64,000 nucleotides of DNA from Bacillus sp. FJAT-25509 (GCF_001420605.1 NZ_LJIZ01000016.1:186001-250000); one strand, 5' to 3'. Positions 27,044 to 36,350 are shown, counted from the first letter of the stretch. Numbers and translations are program-made. Notes: generated from the sequence alone by a model not told the origin.

Positions 27044-27596
27044 TTATTTCTTTAAAGAAACCCAATCTTCGGCTAACATACCATAAACGATGTGATCTAC
27101 ATAATGATCATTCAACCATTCAACATTCCTGATCCGACCTTCTTGAACGAATCCTAATTTCTCAGGTATAGCACGGCTTTTTGTATTTTCAACAGCTGCA
27201 CGAATCTCGACCCGATTTAGCAATAGGAGCTGTTAATGCATGATTAACAAATGCATGACATGCTTTTGTCATTATGCCTGATCCTTCAAACCCTTTTCCT
27301 AACCAATAACCGATACTTGTCGACCTATTTGACCAATCAATTTTATGAAATCCGATTACGCCAACAAGTTTTTCATTTGACCAAATACCAGCTTGAAATC
27401 CATTGTTTTCAGCAAATTGTTTCATTGTCGATTTTATAAAATTTTCTGTATCCTCAAGTTTTTTATTATATGCTATTAATGGTAACCACTCTTTTAAATG
27501 TTCCATTGAATTGATTGTTAATTTGTATAACTCTTCTGCATCTTGTAGAGTTAATAGCTTTAATTGCAAGTTTTCTTCAATTTTATAACTAAACAT
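27044..27596 (-). pseudogene. Frameshifted RimJ/RimL-type acetyltransferase
   Basis: The frame starting at ATG 27596 (AGGAG 8 nt upstream) encodes a RimL/YdaF-like N-terminus including GYWLGKGFEGSGIMTKACHAFVNHAL, then derails and stops at 27189. The missing C-terminus continues in another frame from about 27222 (LLLLNRVEIRAAVENTKSRA, later EKLGFVQEGRIRN) to a stop at 27044. One extra base near 27225-27230, or loss of two, explains this. It may be a real pseudogene or a sequencing error. Confidence 0.8.
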
Positions 27597-27631
27597 GATC
27601 ATTTCTCCTATTAAATATAGTTTTATTCAAC

Positions 27632-27730
27632 TTAATTGCCGACTTCTTTTTCATGAAATAAATCTCGGTCAATATATGAATTAACCTTTTCATTCGGTAA
27701 ATCCTCTATTGAATTAACAAGATAATCGAT
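27632..27730 (-). other. Short coding-like frame with GGAGG but no standard start codon
   Basis: The frame reads DYLVNSIEDLPNEKVNSYID, then RDLFHEKEVGN and a TAA at 27632. GGAGG (27737-27741) lies 6 nt before an ATC codon. The composition is protein-like, but there is no ATG, GTG or TTG. It may be a remnant of a gene or use an unusual start. The flanks within 27603-27755 contain nothing else. Confidence 0.3.
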
Positions 27731-27754
27731 TAAGTACCTCCGTGTGTTTTTAAA

Positions 27755-27780
27755 CAAAAAAAGACAGCTTTGAGCTGCCT
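27755..27780 (-). terminator. Terminator of the DinB-family gene
   Basis: GGCAGC-tcaaa-GCTGTC is followed by seven T on the minus strand, just past the stop codon at 27794. Confidence 0.75.
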
Positions 27781-27793
27781 CAGGTAGATTATA

Positions 27794-28264
27794 TCAACGA
27801 TGTGATGGCCACGATCCTTGCATTTTTCTATTTTGAATAATTTGTCCGGTATGGTAAGCGTCATGTAGTAATAGATCCATTAGTTTAACTTCAAAAGAAT
27901 CTCTCATCAGTTCCTCATCTGTCATATTACTCACTAGCTGTCTTAAACTAACAGAGGACTTTTCCAAGCGTTCAACTACTTTCTTCCATTCGTTTTCTTC
28001 ATTCGATTGTTCAGTAAGAAAGAAGGTTTGGTCGCCGTCTAGATTTTGTGTCCACTCTCTACCTTCTAGATTTGCTACAAGCCTCTCTTTGTAATATAGA
28101 AGATGATTAACATTTTCCCAAATTGATTTAGTTGCTTCTCCCATTGGTCTCCAACCAGCTTGTTCAACTGTAATTCCTTCAATAGCATCTTTTAGTGGCG
28201 CAAACCAACTTTCCTGATCATATGTTTTGTCTAATACGTTCAAAAACATTTCTTTTCGATTCAA
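27794..28264 (-). CDS. DinB family protein
   Basis: About 157 residues forming the four-helix DinB/YfiT fold with a probable metal site: His in WENVNHLLYYKERL near residue 49 and two His in LLLHDAYHTGQIIQNR near residues 133-137. Family members include metal-dependent thiol transferases; the reaction here is unknown. The start is probably TTG 28264 (MNRKEMFLNV) behind AAGGTGGGG; a longer frame has no ribosome binding site. A second DinB protein occurs at 42220. Confidence 0.8.
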   Translation of the reverse strand: MNRKEMFLNVLDKTYDQESWFAPLKDAIEGITVEQAGWRPMGEATKSIWENVNHLLYYKERLVANLEGREWTQNLDGDQTFFLTEQSNEENEWKKVVERLEKSSVSLRQLVSNMTDEELMRDSFEVKLMDLLLHDAYHTGQIIQNRKMQGSWPSHR

Positions 28265-28518
28265 AAAATCCCCACCTTTTTTAACACTAATAATTTTAGA
28301 AATTACCCTGTTAAGTTTCCTCACAACTATTAAATTGTTATTAAAAAAGCAGGACTAAATTTGAATTAAATTATAACGTTCGTTTCATATTGAGGTCACC
28401 ACTGTTTATTTATTCAACAAATGTCCATTTTTACCTTTTCTTTTTTTATTTTCTTATAACATTTGGAACTTTGGAATTAAACTTGTAGAAGTTAGCTGAA
28501 AATATCTATTTAAAAACC

Positions 28519-28542
28519 AAAAAGAGCCACAAGTATGACTCT
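28519..28542 (-). terminator. Terminator of the small membrane protein gene
   Basis: AGAGTCA pairs with TGGCTCT and is followed by TTTTT on the minus strand. Confidence 0.65.
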
Positions 28543-28553
28543 CTTAGTAGTAT

Positions 28554-28751
28554 TTAATATGAAGTTACAAATTGAATGACAAATAAAACTAAAAACACAC
28601 CAGAAAGTACACTAACTTTTTGAAACTTTGTTCTTTTTTCAAACCAGTCCCATCTTTGTTTCTTGTTATCAACAAGTCCAAAATGAAACATCAAATAATC
28701 AATAGTACTCATTAATAAAGCCCCTAATACCAACCAAATAATATTCGACAT
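28554..28751 (-). CDS. Small membrane protein with two transmembrane segments
   Basis: A 65-residue protein. Hydrophobic segments lie at residues 4-25 and 46-63, with a charged loop (KKQRWDWFEKRTKFQK) between them. AAAGGAG precedes the ATG and a terminator follows. No family recognised. The gap 28265-28510 shows nothing else. Confidence 0.6.
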   Translation of the reverse strand: MSNIIWLVLGALLMSTIDYLMFHFGLVDNKKQRWDWFEKRTKFQKVSVLSGVFLVLFVIQFVTSY

Positions 28752-28864
28752 TCGAATTCTCCTTTTATATAAACTATATTCAAAAAAGATTCCATATTTT
28801 TCTTAATTATATATCAACGGTTGATATTTGTAATTTGGGGGAATTTCACTATATTGAGGATTAA

Positions 28865-28960
28865 ATGAGTAAGTAAAAACGGGAAAACATGAAATTTGAT
28901 TACTCATAAAGAGCTCATGAGTTAGTTATATAGTAAACAGATGGTAAATTACTTACTCAT
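28865..28960. repeat. Nested palindrome with ATGAGTAAGTAA ends
   Basis: A perfect 12-bp inverted repeat, ATGAGTAAGTAA (28865-28876) and TTACTTACTCAT (28949-28960), encloses a second near-palindrome, TTACTCAT...ATGAGTTA (28900-28924). It lies in the gap downstream of the his operon and shares its word with 21522-21596. Confidence 0.55.
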
Positions 28961-29014
28961 ATAAGGCCTGACAAATCAGTTTCCCCTTTTTAAATCTGTA
29001 ATACCAATTAATCG

Positions 29015-29845
29015 TCAGCTAAATTTTTTACTATTTGAAAAATAAACATCATATCCTCTTCCAACATCTTTTACACTATGAGAATCTGATCCATACATTA
29101 ACTCTATATTTAAGGACTTCGCAATTTCAACGACATGGTTTGGTGGATAGGTTTCGCCACAATACTCTTTAAATAATCCTGCAGTATTATAGTCTAAAAT
29201 ATAATTTTTTTCTTTTACTAGCTTTAATAGTTCAATTTGTTTATTTAGTATCTTTTCCGTATCCTCACATTTCAAAAATTGCTTAAATTTATTGCATAAA
29301 GTCATATGTCCTATTCGTTTTGGTTTAAATTGACCAAAATCATCAATGATTGATTGTTTTACTACATCGTAATAAGCAAGTTGAAACGCTTTTGCACTAC
29401 CATAGTAATTTACTAAACCAGAAAGAGTATCTTCAGCTTTATAATCTATACAATGCCATCCATTTATTCCTTCCAAGTAATGAACTGACAAAAGTCCTGT
29501 GTCACAATATTTACCGTATTCTTTTAAGAAGTCTTTAAACCATACTGATTCACTCGGTAAATAATCGTATTCAAATCCAATTTTTATACGAATTCGATCC
29601 TTGTACTGATCTCTTACTTTATACATTTCTTTAATATATTCGTCTACCTCATTTTCAGACATCGCAAGTGATGCAACTGCTTCATTTGGCTTTAAGCAGT
29701 TTTGAAATGATGATGGTACTGGTGTGTGCTCAGTGATATGGTATTCATCAAACCCAAGTTCAATCGCTTTTTCGATCATTAATTGTACGTCATCACCACT
29801 TCCATGCGGACAATATTGTGTATGAGTGTGCCCATCAATTTTCAA
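29015..29845 (-). CDS. hisJ: Histidinol-phosphatase, PHP family
   Basis: A 276-residue PHP-domain phosphatase that removes phosphate from histidinol phosphate, step 8 of the pathway. The metal site is visible in [17 protein letters not shown] near the N-terminus, in GFEYDYLP near residue 103, and in GSDSH near residue 254. It starts with TTG overlapping the hisIE stop (TTGA), with AAGGAG upstream, and is the last gene of the operon. The B. subtilis counterpart lies elsewhere; here it is linked to the other his genes. Confidence 0.92.
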   Translation of the reverse strand: MKIDGHTHTQYCPHGSGDDVQLMIEKAIELGFDEYHITEHTPVPSSFQNCLKPNEAVASLAMSENEVDEYIKEMYKVRDQYKDRIRIKIGFEYDYLPSESVWFKDFLKEYGKYCDTGLLSVHYLEGINGWHCIDYKAEDTLSGLVNYYGSAKAFQLAYYDVVKQSIIDDFGQFKPKRIGHMTLCNKFKQFLKCEDTEKILNKQIELLKLVKEKNYILDYNTAGLFKEYCGETYPPNHVVEIAKSLNIELMYGSDSHSVKDVGRGYDVYFSNSKKFS

Positions 29846-30489
29846 GATTTTACTTTCTCCTTCCTATTTATTAAGCAATTGTTTATTTCTTCAAGTTTTA
29901 TTCCTTTTTCCACCATTAAGACAATTGTGTGATAGACAAGATCACTAATTTCATAAATTAATTCTTCAGTTCCTTCATTTTTAGCTCCAATAATTACTTC
30001 GCTTGTCTCTTCCCCTACTTTTTTCAATATCTTATCTATCCCCTGATTAAATAAATATGTAGTATAAGATCCTTCAATTGGATTCTTTTTTCGATCTTGT
30101 ATCGTTTCATAGAGATTCGGTAAATAACTAAATGATTTATTCTGAACAATATTCTTTTCTTGTTTTAAAGTTAATTTTTCGGAAAAACAACTGTAGCTTC
30201 CTGTGTGGCAAGCTACACCTACTTGTTCAACCTGAAGTAAAACTGAATCTTGGTCACAATCATAAGAAATTGATTTGACATATTGAAGATTCCCTGATGT
30301 TTCCCCTTTTTTCCAGATTGATTGGCGACTTCTACTAAAAAATGTTGCAAATCCAGTATCGATTGTGAGTTTAATTGATTCATTATTCATATATGCCAAC
30401 ATTAATACTTCTTTCGAATCAATATCTTGCACAATTGCTGGTACTAAACCTTGTTCATTAAAGCGAATTTTTTCAATATCAAAAAACAT
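29842..30489 (-). CDS. hisI: Bifunctional phosphoribosyl-AMP cyclohydrolase / phosphoribosyl-ATP pyrophosphatase
   Basis: A 215-residue HisI-HisE fusion performing steps 2 and 3. The cyclohydrolase half ends with the Asp/Cys metal ligands ([14 protein letters not shown] and the [12 protein letters not shown] cysteines near residues 93-102). The pyrophosphatase half near residues 125-213 has the [13 protein letters not shown] and [10 protein letters not shown] motifs of the MazG-like fold. AGGAGGAG precedes the ATG, 11 bp after hisF. Confidence 0.94.
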   Translation of the reverse strand: MFFDIEKIRFNEQGLVPAIVQDIDSKEVLMLAYMNNESIKLTIDTGFATFFSRSRQSIWKKGETSGNLQYVKSISYDCDQDSVLLQVEQVGVACHTGSYSCFSEKLTLKQEKNIVQNKSFSYLPNLYETIQDRKKNPIEGSYTTYLFNQGIDKILKKVGEETSEVIIGAKNEGTEELIYEISDLVYHTIVLMVEKGIKLEEINNCLINRKEKVKS

Positions 30490-30500
30490 GTTTTCTCCTC

Positions 30501-31259
30501 CTATAGTCGAACTGGAATATTTTTTTCATTTAAATAGTCTTTTAATTCACTAATTTTGATCTCTCCAAAATGGAATACTGATGCAGCTAAAACCCCATCG
30601 ACGTTTGCATATTCAATCGCATCATAAAAATGTTCTACTTTGCCAGCCCCACCAGATGCGATAACAGGTACATTAACTGCATTTGTAATTTTTTGCAGCA
30701 ACCTGATATCAAATCCCCTTTTCATGCCATCTTCATCAATACTATTTAAGACAATTTCACCCGCTCCAAGTTCCACACCTTTTTTAGCCCATTCAATCGC
30801 ATCCCATTCAGTCTCTTTCCGACCACCATTTATAAACACTTTATAATTGCCTTCTTTATTTAACTTTGCATCAATTGAAAGCACAACACATTGCGATCCA
30901 AAACGTTCAGATGCTTCTTTAATTAAATTCGGATTTAAAATTGCGGCAGAATTGATCGATACTTTATCGGCACCATTTCTTAATAGTTTTGTAAAATCAT
31001 CAATCGAACGCACTCCACCACCAACACTGAAAGGAATACGCAATTCCTTCGCTACTTCTGAAACAAATTTCAATGATATATCTCTTTCTTCATTTGAAGC
31101 CGTAATATCATAAAATACTAGCTCGTCAGCACCATTCTCACTATAATATTTTCCTAGTTTTATAGGTGAGTCAACATCTTGAATACTTGAAAACTGTTTT
31201 CCTTTCACGACTCGTCCATTACGAACATCTAAGCACGGTATAATTCTTCTTGCAAGCAT
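30501..31259 (-). CDS. hisF: Imidazole glycerol phosphate synthase, cyclase subunit
   Basis: A 252-residue TIM barrel that works with HisH to turn PRFAR and ammonia into IGP and AICAR. The start [19 protein letters not shown] has the catalytic Asp11 in CLDV, and Asp130 corresponds to SIDAKLN. Phosphate sites are seen in GGGVRS and ASGGAG. It overlaps the hisA frame by 31 bp, as usual in this operon. Confidence 0.96.
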   Translation of the reverse strand: MLARRIIPCLDVRNGRVVKGKQFSSIQDVDSPIKLGKYYSENGADELVFYDITASNEERDISLKFVSEVAKELRIPFSVGGGVRSIDDFTKLLRNGADKVSINSAAILNPNLIKEASERFGSQCVVLSIDAKLNKEGNYKVFINGGRKETEWDAIEWAKKGVELGAGEIVLNSIDEDGMKRGFDIRLLQKITNAVNVPVIASGGAGKVEHFYDAIEYANVDGVLAASVFHFGEIKISELKDYLNEKNIPVRL

Positions 31260-31960
31260 TTAAGTGCCTCCTCAACTGTAAATTTTCCTTCATATAATGC
31301 TTTACCAGAAATCGCACCATAAATCTTTAACTTTCGAAGTGACATCAGGTCATTGATCGAGCTCACTCCACCTGAAGCGATAATATTTAAATTTGTTTCG
31401 TCGGATAATCTTTTATATGCTTCTAGATTAGGTCCACTTAACATGCCGTCCTTAGAAATATCAGTGTATACAACTGTTTTCACTCCGAGTTGCTCTAGCT
31501 GTTTACAAAATTCAAAGCTATCTTGATTTGTCGACTCTTCCCATCCATTTATGGCTACAAGACTGTTTTTTGCATCTACTCCTACAATGACTCGATCACC
31601 GTATTTTAAAACAGCTTGTTCTAAAAGTTGTCTATTATTAATTGCCGCAGTACCTATAATAACTTTTTCAACACCTAATTCTAACCAGAATGAAATCGAA
31701 TCAAGTGTTCTTATTCCTCCACCTAACTGAATGTTTAAATTCGTTTTTTGAACGATTTCTTTTATAATAGAAGCATTTTTCCGTTCTCCAGTTCTTGCTC
31801 CATCCAAATCAACAATATGTAATACTTTTGCACCTGCTTTTTCAAAATCTAACGCAACTTCAAGTGGTGAACTCTTATAAATTACTTTCTTATCAAAATC
31901 TCCTTGCTCAAGGCGAACACAATTACCGTCCTTTAAATCAATTGCTGGATATAGAATCAT
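31229..31960 (-). CDS. hisA: ProFAR isomerase
   Basis: A 243-residue TIM barrel catalysing the ProFAR to PRFAR ring opening. Asp8 in YPAIDLKDG and Asp129 in VGVDAKNS are the catalytic pair; GGGIRT and ASGGVSS bind phosphate. It overlaps hisH by 23 bp at its start and hisF by 31 bp at its end. Confidence 0.96.
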   Translation of the reverse strand: MILYPAIDLKDGNCVRLEQGDFDKKVIYKSSPLEVALDFEKAGAKVLHIVDLDGARTGERKNASIIKEIVQKTNLNIQLGGGIRTLDSISFWLELGVEKVIIGTAAINNRQLLEQAVLKYGDRVIVGVDAKNSLVAINGWEESTNQDSFEFCKQLEQLGVKTVVYTDISKDGMLSGPNLEAYKRLSDETNLNIIASGGVSSINDLMSLRKLKIYGAISGKALYEGKFTVEEALKCLQEELYRA

Positions 31961-32561
31961 ATAAACACATCTCCTTAAATGCTTTTAATAAATTTAGACC
32001 TGTTTCTGCACTTTTTTCAGGATGAAATTGCATTCCGTAAATATTATCGGATTTAATTATTGCTGGGATCTTAACTCCATATTCGGAATAAGCTAAAAGT
32101 TCATCATTTGTTGAACTAATATAAAATGAGTGTACAAAATAGACATACTCACCTTCATTTATATATTTTAATAATGATTCCTGTTTAGTAAAATTCAATT
32201 TGTTCCAGCCCATATGTGGCACTTTTACAATGTCAGGTATACGTTTTACCTTACCTTTAATTAACCCAAGCCCCTTTGCCCCGAAGTTCTCTTCACTAAA
32301 TTCATATAGTAATTGCATTCCTAGGCAAATTCCTAAAATCGGTGTACCGCTTTTTGCCTTAGACTTTATACAATCTACTAAATTAAGTCGATTTAATACG
32401 TTCATCGCTGCTTCATATGCCCCAACTCCAGGTAGAATAATAGAAGAAGCTTGCTCAATCACCTCAATTTCATTCGTAATGACTACAGGAAAATCAATTT
32501 CTTCACATGCTCTTTTTAATGAATCTAAATTACCTACACCATAATCAATAATAATATTCAC
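31938..32561 (-). CDS. hisH: Imidazole glycerol phosphate synthase, glutaminase subunit
   Basis: A 207-residue class I glutamine amidotransferase. The triad is intact: Cys79 in LGICLGMQ, His180 and Glu182 in MQFHPEKS. It supplies ammonia to HisF. It begins directly after the hisB stop codon. Confidence 0.95.
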   Translation of the reverse strand: MNIIIDYGVGNLDSLKRACEEIDFPVVITNEIEVIEQASSIILPGVGAYEAAMNVLNRLNLVDCIKSKAKSGTPILGICLGMQLLYEFSEENFGAKGLGLIKGKVKRIPDIVKVPHMGWNKLNFTKQESLLKYINEGEYVYFVHSFYISSTNDELLAYSEYGVKIPAIIKSDNIYGMQFHPEKSAETGLNLLKAFKEMCLYDSISSN

Positions 32562-33140
32562 TTATAACATTCCTTTCGTGGAAGGTAACTTAGTCGAAGT
32601 TACTTCAACTGCTTGTTTTACTGCTCTGCCAAATGCTTTAAATAAAGCTTCAATTTTGTGATGATCATTTTCCCCATATAAAACTTCCATATGACAATTC
32701 ATTCTAGCTTCAGAGCTTAATGATTTAAAAAATTCTTTGAAATTTTGTGTATCAATATTCCCTATTCGTTCTCTTACCGTTCGATCATTATAAACAAGAT
32801 ATGGCCTCCCACTAAAATCGACGACAACTCTTGCTAACGTTTCATCCATTGGAATATAGAAAGAACCGTAACGATTAATGCCAATTTTTTCGTCTAACGC
32901 TATTAATAGCGCTTTTCCTAACGCGATACCAACATCTTCTGTAGTGTGATGATCATCTACTTCAAGATCACCTTCACAAAATACTTCTAAGTTTATTCCG
33001 CTATGGAATGAAAATAACGTTAACATATGATCTAAAAAACCAATGCCAGTTTGAATCGTACTTTCTCCATCGCCATCTAAATTTAATTTCAAACGAATAT
33101 TTGTTTCATTTGTTTGTCTTGTTATCATTGCAGTTCTCAC
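32562..33140 (-). CDS. hisB: Imidazoleglycerol-phosphate dehydratase
   Basis: A 192-residue monofunctional HisB (no phosphatase domain, consistent with hisJ in the operon). Metal-binding motifs DHHTTEDVGIALG near residue 62 and DHHKIEALFKAFGRAV near residue 158 are present. The start is GTG 33140 behind GAGGAGG, overlapping the hisD stop (GTGA). Confidence 0.96.
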   Translation of the reverse strand: MRTAMITRQTNETNIRLKLNLDGDGESTIQTGIGFLDHMLTLFSFHSGINLEVFCEGDLEVDDHHTTEDVGIALGKALLIALDEKIGINRYGSFYIPMDETLARVVVDFSGRPYLVYNDRTVRERIGNIDTQNFKEFFKSLSSEARMNCHMEVLYGENDHHKIEALFKAFGRAVKQAVEVTSTKLPSTKGML

Positions 33141-34426
33141 TTGGAATCCTCCTCAAATCGAATACTAATTGCTTTACCGTGACCAAATAGTCCTTCTTCT
33201 TCTGCGATTACTTCAATATGTTTTCTAGCTTCACTTAAGGCAGCCTTATTGTAATAAACAACAGATGTTTTCTTTTGAAAATCATTTACATTTAAGGGTG
33301 AGGTAAATCTTGCAGTTCCACTAGTCGGTAATGTATGATTTGTTCCGGCAAAGTAATCACCCACAGGCTCTGGCGTATAGTCTCCTAAAAAAATAGCACC
33401 AGCATTTTTAACTTTATGAACGATCGACTCTGGATTTTTTATCATTAACTCAAGATGTTCAGGTGCTAGCTTATTAACAAGCTCTATTCCTTCCTCGATC
33501 GTTTTAACGACGATAATGGCTCCATAATTTTCGAAAGAGCTTTTAATAATTTCTTTTCTTGGTTGTTCTTCTAATAAGTTTGGTATTTCTTGCTGTATTT
33601 TTTGTGCAAACTCTTCTGAATTTGTAATAACAATACTTGATGCCATTTCATCATGCTCTGCCTGTGCCATCAAGTCAGCAGCAATAAATCTTGGATTGGC
33701 TGTTTCATCTGCTAATATGACAACCTCAGTTGGGCCTGCAACCATATCAATTCCAACTATTCCTGAAACACTTTTCTTAGCAAGCGCCACGTAAATATTG
33801 CCAGGGCCAACTATTTTATCTACTTTTTCAATTGATTCAGTTCCATAAGCCAATGCCCCAATTGCTTGCGCTCCACCAATTTTTAATACTTTTGTAACAC
33901 CAGCTAATTTCGCAGCTACTAAAATTGAGGGCTTAATTTTCCCTTCTTTATTTGGTGGTGTTACAATGACAATTTCATTCACGCCTGCTATTTTTGCAGG
34001 AATCACATTCATTAAAACTGTTGATGGGTATGCTGCTTTTCCACCTGGGATATACACACCAACTCTTTCAATCGGATTAATTAATTGTTGAACATATGAA
34101 TTTTTATCATTTATTTTATAACCATCTTGCAGTTGCTTTTCATGATATGCCTCTATATTTTTCTTAGCTTCAATCAATGCATTTACTAAACTTTTATCAG
34201 TCTGTTCTAGAGCTTCATTAAACTCATCTTCACTTACTTCAAAGCTTTTTAGTTTGACCTCATCATAAATTAAAGAATACCTGCGAATTGCTTCATCTCC
34301 ATTTTCTTTCACATTTAATAAAATTTTTTCTACGCTTTTTGTGATCTCAACAGTAGGTAAATTCGTTCGGTTTATAATACTTTCAAGTTTTTCGCTTTTT
34401 TGGTTAATCGATAAAATTTCCAGCAT
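33137..34426 (-). CDS. hisD: Histidinol dehydrogenase
   Basis: A 429-residue zinc enzyme oxidising histidinol to histidine in two NAD-dependent steps. GPGNIYVALAKK near residue 200 and the active-site stretch APEHLELM (Glu/His, near residue 320) are present, as is GTNHTLPTSGTARF near 360. AAGGGTAGG precedes the ATG. It overlaps hisG by 23 bp. Confidence 0.96.
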   Translation of the reverse strand: MLEILSINQKSEKLESIINRTNLPTVEITKSVEKILLNVKENGDEAIRRYSLIYDEVKLKSFEVSEDEFNEALEQTDKSLVNALIEAKKNIEAYHEKQLQDGYKINDKNSYVQQLINPIERVGVYIPGGKAAYPSTVLMNVIPAKIAGVNEIVIVTPPNKEGKIKPSILVAAKLAGVTKVLKIGGAQAIGALAYGTESIEKVDKIVGPGNIYVALAKKSVSGIVGIDMVAGPTEVVILADETANPRFIAADLMAQAEHDEMASSIVITNSEEFAQKIQQEIPNLLEEQPRKEIIKSSFENYGAIIVVKTIEEGIELVNKLAPEHLELMIKNPESIVHKVKNAGAIFLGDYTPEPVGDYFAGTNHTLPTSGTARFTSPLNVNDFQKKTSVVYYNKAALSEARKHIEVIAEEEGLFGHGKAISIRFEEDSK

Positions 34427-35051
34427 ATATGTTCCTACCCTTCTTTATTTTTTCAATAAATTCAGTAATACGAAAATAGTTAAATCGATAACTAACCCGA
34501 TTTGAAATCACTCTAGCACTGATTGGAATCATTTCTTCTAAGATGACTAATCCATTGGCTTTTAAAGTACTTCCTGTTTCTACTAAATCAACAATAATGT
34601 CTGACATTCCTACAATAGGTGCTAATTCAACAGAACCATTTAAATAAATCAGTTCAATATTTTGCCTAAACTGGAAATACTTCGAAGTAATATTTGGATA
34701 TTTTGTCGCAACTCTTAACGTTTCATCACCTCGATCAATTAACGTTCCTGGAAAACCCGCTGCTGCAAAAATGCATTTTCCAAGTTCTAAATCCATCAAC
34801 TCATATACATCTTTCTCTTGTTCTAGCAGAATGTCTTTTCCTACAAAACCAAGGTCACAAACTCCTCGTTCAACATATGTAGCGACATCCACGGGTTTCA
34901 CTACTAAATATTTAATTTTATGTACTTCATCTTCAAAAATTAGTTTTCTTGTTTTAGAATCAATTACTTTTCGGTAACCTGACTGACTTAATATTTTAAT
35001 AACCTCTTCTTCAAGCCTTCCTTTTGCAACTGCAACTGTTAGCCAACTCAC
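34404..35051 (-). CDS. hisG: ATP phosphoribosyltransferase, short-form catalytic subunit
   Basis: A 215-residue short HisG that lacks the C-terminal regulatory domain and needs HisZ. LTVAVAKGRLEEEV lies at the N-terminus, and DLVETGSTLKANGL near residue 165 is the PRPP-binding loop. The start was set at GTG 35051, which overlaps the hisZ stop (GTGA) and has GAGGG upstream. It catalyses the first, committed step. Confidence 0.94.
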   Translation of the reverse strand: MSWLTVAVAKGRLEEEVIKILSQSGYRKVIDSKTRKLIFEDEVHKIKYLVVKPVDVATYVERGVCDLGFVGKDILLEQEKDVYELMDLELGKCIFAAAGFPGTLIDRGDETLRVATKYPNITSKYFQFRQNIELIYLNGSVELAPIVGMSDIIVDLVETGSTLKANGLVILEEMIPISARVISNRVSYRFNYFRITEFIEKIKKGRNIYAGNFID

Positions 35052-35965
35052 TTTACATCCCTCATTTGACATGTTATCCAAGCATTTGTATCAATCGAAA
35101 ATCCGATTGCATCTATACTGTTTTCCGAATCTTCAGACACCAGAAGATAGCGCCCTCCACTTAAAACCTCTTTATTTAACTGATCATAATACCCTTTAAA
35201 AACAATTCCGTCATAATAATCAAATTCATTTACGATTGATAAATCAAGAAGAATATTTGGACTAATTTCTTGAAATTTAATTACCTTTTCAACAGCATTT
35301 GCCATTTCATTATTTAATACTAAGCTTCTAAGTAATGAATGAAGTTTTTCTCCTTTACCCTGTAAACTAAATAACTGTTCAAAAACATTTCTAGCTTGAA
35401 ACGGTAAGCTAATTGACTGAATAAATCGTTCTAATTCATCTATGTTTTTTAAATAAATTAGCTTTTTCAATTTGTTTTTTTGCGACTCGGTTAAATTACA
35501 TTCTTTAAATAATCCTTCGATAAACCCTGTATGGCCGATTTCTAATATAAAAGGAACATTGCTTAATAAATCAATTGCCATTATAACTACTTCTATTTCA
35601 GATGCTTCAGAAATTCGACCTAAACTTTCAATCCCAAATTGATTAATTTCTTCAAGTTCTATCCCATTATTTCGATAGATTGTTGATTGATAAAATACTT
35701 TACATTTCTCTTCCTTCAGCGCGATTGGATAAATTTCTTTCATCAATGCACTTGTTAAATCAGGTCTTAACAATAAAATTTGCTGTAAACGTGTTAAAAC
35801 AACAACTAAGTCTTCTCTAGCTAATCTTGGGTTTCGACTCGAAAATGAATCATACTCTTCAAATAGCTGAGGATGAAACGGGATATATCCTCGCTCTAGT
35901 GCATAATCTTCCATTTTTCTTTTATATCGATAATTGACTAATGACTGCTTTAATTTCCCATCCAA
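35048..35965 (-). CDS. hisZ: ATP phosphoribosyltransferase regulatory subunit
   Basis: A 305-residue paralogue of class II histidyl-tRNA synthetase without a functional aminoacylation site. It binds HisG and carries histidine feedback control. LLRPDLTSALMKEI near residue 65 is the motif-2-like core and LSGGRYLL near the C-terminus is motif-3-like. It is divergent from the better known HisZ proteins. The start is probably TTG 35965, nine nt after AGGGGG; a longer frame would run back through the leader terminator. Confidence 0.85.
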   Translation of the reverse strand: MDGKLKQSLVNYRYKRKMEDYALERGYIPFHPQLFEEYDSFSSRNPRLAREDLVVVLTRLQQILLLRPDLTSALMKEIYPIALKEEKCKVFYQSTIYRNNGIELEEINQFGIESLGRISEASEIEVVIMAIDLLSNVPFILEIGHTGFIEGLFKECNLTESQKNKLKKLIYLKNIDELERFIQSISLPFQARNVFEQLFSLQGKGEKLHSLLRSLVLNNEMANAVEKVIKFQEISPNILLDLSIVNEFDYYDGIVFKGYYDQLNKEVLSGGRYLLVSEDSENSIDAIGFSIDTNAWITCQMRDVK

Positions 35966-35985
35966 TTGAACATTCCCCCTTCTAG

Positions 35986-36028
35986 AAAAAACAAAAAGGC
36001 CATACAGGTTAAATGCCTGTATGGCCTT
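35986..36028 (-). terminator. Strong intrinsic terminator in the his leader
   Basis: A perfect 13-bp stem (AAGGCCATACAGG with CCTGTATGGCCTT, 7-nt loop) followed by TTTGTTTTTT on the minus strand, ending about 20 nt before the hisZ start. It stands between promoter and first gene and so must be bypassed for expression. Confidence 0.9.
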
Positions 36029-36065
36029 CTGGCACGACACAAGCACCTTTTTCGTAACACGAAGA

Positions 36066-36108
36066 GGGCTTGCATCTACGGTCAATTTTTGTCCATAGAT
36101 TCAAACCC
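36066..36108 (-). promoter_or_regulatory. Leader hairpin overlapping the His leader peptide stop
   Basis: GGGTTTG-A-ATCTATGG pairs with CCGTAGAT-G-CAAGCCC (15 pairs, two G-U, one internal mismatch). The left arm contains the leader ORF stop. Its right arm can instead pair downstream (GCAAGC with GCTTGT and TTCGT with ACGAA, 36039-36073), so two structures exclude each other. Confidence 0.55.
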
Positions 36109-36157
36109 TGGGTGGATGATGATGTTGTAGCCCATTATTCGTGCGTGCGAAAAACAT
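36101..36157 (-). CDS. Putative histidine leader peptide (three consecutive His codons)
   Basis: ATG 36157 follows GGAG by 8 nt and opens an 18-codon ORF, MFFARTNNGLQHHHPPRV, ending at TGA 36101 (an in-frame ATG two codons upstream is also possible). CAT CAT CAT lies at 36116-36124. It sits between a consensus promoter and the terminator preceding the his operon. This is the layout of the enterobacterial hisL attenuator, but found in a Firmicute. Translation and function are inferred. Confidence 0.6.
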   Translation of the reverse strand: MFFARTNNGLQHHHPPRV

Positions 36158-36190
36158 GTTCATGTCTCCTTTTTCGTTTTATTTTTATTC

Positions 36191-36219
36191 ATCTTAATGA
36201 ATTTGATATAAGTTGTCAA
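36191..36219 (-). promoter_or_regulatory. his operon promoter
   Basis: TTGACA (36214-36219) and TAAGAT (36191-36196) are 17 bp apart on the minus strand, about 30 bp upstream of the leader ribosome binding site. Confidence 0.8.
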
Positions 36220-36350
36220 TCCCTTTTGAAAAATAAAAATTTTGAAAGGGTTTACATTAGGATTTTTTAATTTTTTGAAACTATTAAACTAAAATGAGAT
36301 TTATTCTAATAACAAGCGTCTCTGATCTAGTAAACTATCGAGTTAAAACT

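Noticed and set aside
35966-36085. Longer hisZ reading frame starting in the leader
   Set aside because: It would translate through the terminator stem, lacks a ribosome binding site at its start, and adds residues not typical of HisZ.
35986-36220. T-box riboswitch before the his operon
   Set aside because: No AGGGTGGNACCGCG-type T-box sequence or specifier-loop layout could be found; the leader is also short. The HHH leader ORF explains the terminator better.
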